64,000 bases of DNA from Hufsiella arboris (GTDB lineage: Bacteria > Bacteroidota > Bacteroidia > Sphingobacteriales > Sphingobacteriaceae): the NCBI RefSeq assembly GCF_009834875.1, contig NZ_WVHT01000005.1, positions 124,001-188,000 of the forward strand, given 5' to 3'. How positions within the stretch are numbered: position 1 is the stretch's first letter; every line of letters begins with the position of its first letter. The notes beneath the pieces were generated by a model. The model saw only the letters and a list, made by a program, of their open reading frames with translations, made no database searches and had not been told where the DNA came from. Below are positions 62,060 through 64,000 of this stretch, in pieces. Position numbers and translations under genes: made by a program.

Positions 62060-63664
62060 ATGATTAAAACATATACGCTGCTTTGTCTCTGTCTGCTGAT
62101 CTTTGTTACAGTTAACGCTCAAACACCCAATCAATATTATCCCAATTCGTTTAAGTTTTATCAAAAGCTGGATAATACTTTATATAACTCCGGTACACGT
62201 TTGCATACATCGATGCGTCCTTTCTTCATTGATGATAGTGTGCTTGCTCGGCCGGTTGACTCATTGCTTAACAACGGTGTCGATACATCCAGGAAAACAT
62301 GGGTTTCACGTAAACTTTTTAATGAGCACCTTCTCCAGGTTAACAACGCGGATTATACAGTGTATGCTGATTTTCTGCCTGATTTTATGATCGGTAAAGA
62401 TTTTACCGGTAAAAAAACAACATGGCTTAACACGAGGGGATTCCAGGCCGGCGGATCAATCGGTAAAAAGTTTTCATTCTACACCAGTGGATATGAGAAC
62501 CAGGCAAGTGCGCCCGATTACTACCGAGATTACGCTTCGTCCATTGAAGTAGTTCCCGGGCAATCAAGATACCGCAAGCCTTATGAAGAAAATCTGGATT
62601 GGTCGTATGTTACGGCACTTATATCGTATACGCCGATAAAATACCTCAACATAACAGTCGGGCAGGATAAAAACTTTATCGGCGACGGTTACCGCTCGAT
62701 GATACTTTCGGATTTTGCTTCAAATTATCCATTTCTAAAGTTAACGGCAAAGCTTGGTAACGTACAATATACGGCAATGTGGGCAGCAATGCAGGATCCA
62801 GGCGCACCACAGGTTTCTTATGACGCCGGTAACAGGCGAAAAGGTGGCGTATTCCATTACCTGGACTGGAATGTTTCTAAACGACTTTCTCTAGGCTTTT
62901 TTGATGCCGTTGTTTGGGCGCAAACGGATAGCCTGGGAAATAAACGCGGCTTTGACTGGAGTTATGCCAACCCGATTATTTTTTTAAGGCCGCTTGAAGA
63001 TATGAGCGGATCGCCTGATAACGCGGCAATTGGTTTTACCGCAAAATATAAGGTGTTGAATAAAACTGCACTTTACGGCCAGTTCTTTTTAGATGAGTTC
63101 GTAGCGTCTGATTTCTTTAAAAAAGACGGCGATTTTAAAAATAAATGGGGGCTTCAGTTAGGATTGCGGGGTGCGGATCTTTTCAACGTTACAAACCTGA
63201 ATTACTTAGCTGAATTTAACACGGCAAAGCCATATACTTATTCTGAACGGAACAGAGTGCTGAATTATGCGCATTACAACGAGCCTCTGGCGCATCCTTA
63301 TGGTGCAAACTTCAGGGAGACAGTGGGCATACTTAGCTATTCATACAAAAGATTTGATGTTTCAGCACAATTTAATTATGCTAAATACGGACTTGATACA
63401 GACAGCCTTAACTATGGAAAAGACATTTTCAAGCCATATGGAACTGCAGTCAACAAAAAAGGTAATTTTATTGGCCAGGGTTTGACAACGAACTTTTACT
63501 ATGGCGATATACGAACATCATTTCTTATCAATCCGAAGTACAATTTGCGGTTTGAGCTAAGCTTTACTACACGGACGGAAAAGAATGCGATGGAAAATTC
63601 AAAAGCAAACTTCATTAGTTTCGGCCTGAGAAGTTCATTCCGGAACCTGTATCAGGATTTTTAG
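62060..63664 (+). CDS. Wzi/RemB-like outer-membrane barrel protein
   Basis: This encodes 534 residues with a signal peptide ending at NAQ (about residue 21). The barrel-like body carries ITVGQDKNFIGDGYRSMI and LSDFASNYPFLKLTAKLG, the same WG/IGxGxR...LSDxAxxYPF pattern seen in the Wzi-like protein at 49841-51496. Flavobacterial RemB, involved in gliding, is a protein of similar size and type as I recall. Whether this organism glides cannot be read here. It ends in a long-strand region (FISFGLRSSFRNLYQDF). It lies between dxs and scpA, outside the island, so a conserved envelope role is likely. Confidence 0.75.
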   Translation: MIKTYTLLCLCLLIFVTVNAQTPNQYYPNSFKFYQKLDNTLYNSGTRLHTSMRPFFIDDSVLARPVDSLLNNGVDTSRKTWVSRKLFNEHLLQVNNADYTVYADFLPDFMIGKDFTGKKTTWLNTRGFQAGGSIGKKFSFYTSGYENQASAPDYYRDYASSIEVVPGQSRYRKPYEENLDWSYVTALISYTPIKYLNITVGQDKNFIGDGYRSMILSDFASNYPFLKLTAKLGNVQYTAMWAAMQDPGAPQVSYDAGNRRKGGVFHYLDWNVSKRLSLGFFDAVVWAQTDSLGNKRGFDWSYANPIIFLRPLEDMSGSPDNAAIGFTAKYKVLNKTALYGQFFLDEFVASDFFKKDGDFKNKWGLQLGLRGADLFNVTNLNYLAEFNTAKPYTYSERNRVLNYAHYNEPLAHPYGANFRETVGILSYSYKRFDVSAQFNYAKYGLDTDSLNYGKDIFKPYGTAVNKKGNFIGQGLTTNFYYGDIRTSFLINPKYNLRFELSFTTRTEKNAMENSKANFISFGLRSSFRNLYQDF

Positions 63665-63694
63665 TTTTTATCAGCTGAAAAAGCTTTAAATTCA

Positions 63695-63702
63695 TATTTT
63701 TG
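63695..63702 (+). promoter_or_regulatory. Candidate -7 element of scpA
   Basis: TATTTTTG matches TAnnTTTG, six bases before the GTG at 63709, again a nearly leaderless layout as at purQ and the WbpL-like gene. Confidence 0.4.
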
Positions 63703-63708
63703 CGGTCT

Positions 63709-64000
63709 GTGAATCAGCCGGATAATTTCGAAATAAAATTACCACAATTTGAAGGGCCCTTCGATCTTCTTCTCTTTTTCATCGAGCGCGATGAGCTGGA
63801 TATTCACGAAATTCATATTGCCCGCATTACTGATGATTTCCTCGCATATATACACCAGTTAAATGCCATGAACATTGAGCTGGCAAGCGAATTTATTTAT
63901 GTCGCTGCTACGCTTATGCGAATAAAAGCCAGGTTATTATTGCCAAGGCCCGAAACTGACGCAGAAGGTAACGAGCTTGATCCGCAAAAAGATCTCATTC
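63709..64000 (+). CDS. scpA: Segregation and condensation protein A (3' truncated by window)
   Basis: A frame begins with GTG at 63709 and runs off the window; 97 codons are visible. It opens FEIKLPQFEGPFDLLLFFIE, the hallmark of ScpA, followed by ERDELDIHEIHIARITDDFLAYI, and the helical segment ELASEFIYVAATLMRIKARLLLPRP. ScpA is the kleisin subunit of the Smc-ScpAB condensin that compacts and segregates the chromosome. GTG is preferred because the -7 element just upstream leaves room for no earlier start. An ATG within the frame lies far inside conserved sequence. Confidence 0.93.
   Translation, partial: MNQPDNFEIKLPQFEGPFDLLLFFIERDELDIHEIHIARITDDFLAYIHQLNAMNIELASEFIYVAATLMRIKARLLLPRPETDAEGNELDPQKDLI

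Overview
The window comes from a Bacteroidota chromosome, most likely of the Sphingobacteriales (Pedobacter/Mucilaginibacter-like). This placement is inferred from three things. The conserved genes are Bacteroidota families (DUF2480, DUF3108, DUF3109, DUF6427, Wzi-like barrels, type III pantothenate kinase). Candidate promoters carry the Bacteroidota -7 element TAnnTTTG. Clear Shine-Dalgarno sequences are lacking. No rRNA, tRNA, CRISPR array, IS element or transcription regulator was seen. One REP-associated (RAYT) transposase is present.

Layout. Positions 1-10.8 kb hold conserved housekeeping and envelope genes, all on +: a 5'-truncated LpxH-like phosphoesterase, an MJ1255-like glycosyltransferase, a membrane protein, purQ, coaX, a barrel protein, lptC, a PpiD-type foldase and three DUF genes. 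Positions 10.8-11.9 kb hold palindromic REP/BIME repeats around the RAYT gene. From 12 to 59.9 kb lies a large polysaccharide island. Positions 59.9-64 kb return to conserved genes: dxs, a Wzi/RemB-like protein and the start of scpA.

The island seems to hold two Wzx/Wzy-type systems. System A (about 12-41.6 kb, all +) begins with nucleotide-sugar genes (rfbD, rfbA, a TviB/WbpA-type dehydrogenase, gmd). A REP array follows, then an SLBB export protein and a kinase-less Wzz. Next is a CDP-dideoxyhexose block, ordered reductase (E3), ddhA, ddhB, SDR, TPP enzyme, ddhC (E1). After it come a Wzx flippase, a series of GT2 enzymes, a Wzy-like polymerase, and a WbpV-WbpL-WbpM-like trio that would make and load an N-acetylated 6-deoxyhexosamine as first sugar. 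System B (about 41.6-59.8 kb, mixed strands) has two Wzi-like proteins, a second Wzx, a second Wzz/SLBB pair, a WcaJ-type initiating transferase, further glycosyltransferases, an O-antigen polymerase/ligase-like protein and an acyltransferase.

The most interesting part is the CDP-sugar block at 20.8-27.8 kb. An acetolactate-synthase-like TPP enzyme and an SDR sit inside an otherwise ddhDABC-ordered operon. This is the enzyme set known for yersiniose-type branched sugars, in which a two-carbon unit from pyruvate is attached to CDP-4-keto-3,6-dideoxyglucose. The E1 protein keeps its diagnostic His-for-Lys change and the C-X57-C-X1-C-X7-C iron-sulfur motif. The E3-like reductase has its domains in the reverse order from enterobacterial E3. 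A glycosyltransferase resembling abequosyltransferases follows the flippase. I infer that this organism builds a branched or dideoxy sugar into its surface polysaccharide. All functional calls are by reading motifs; no database search was run.
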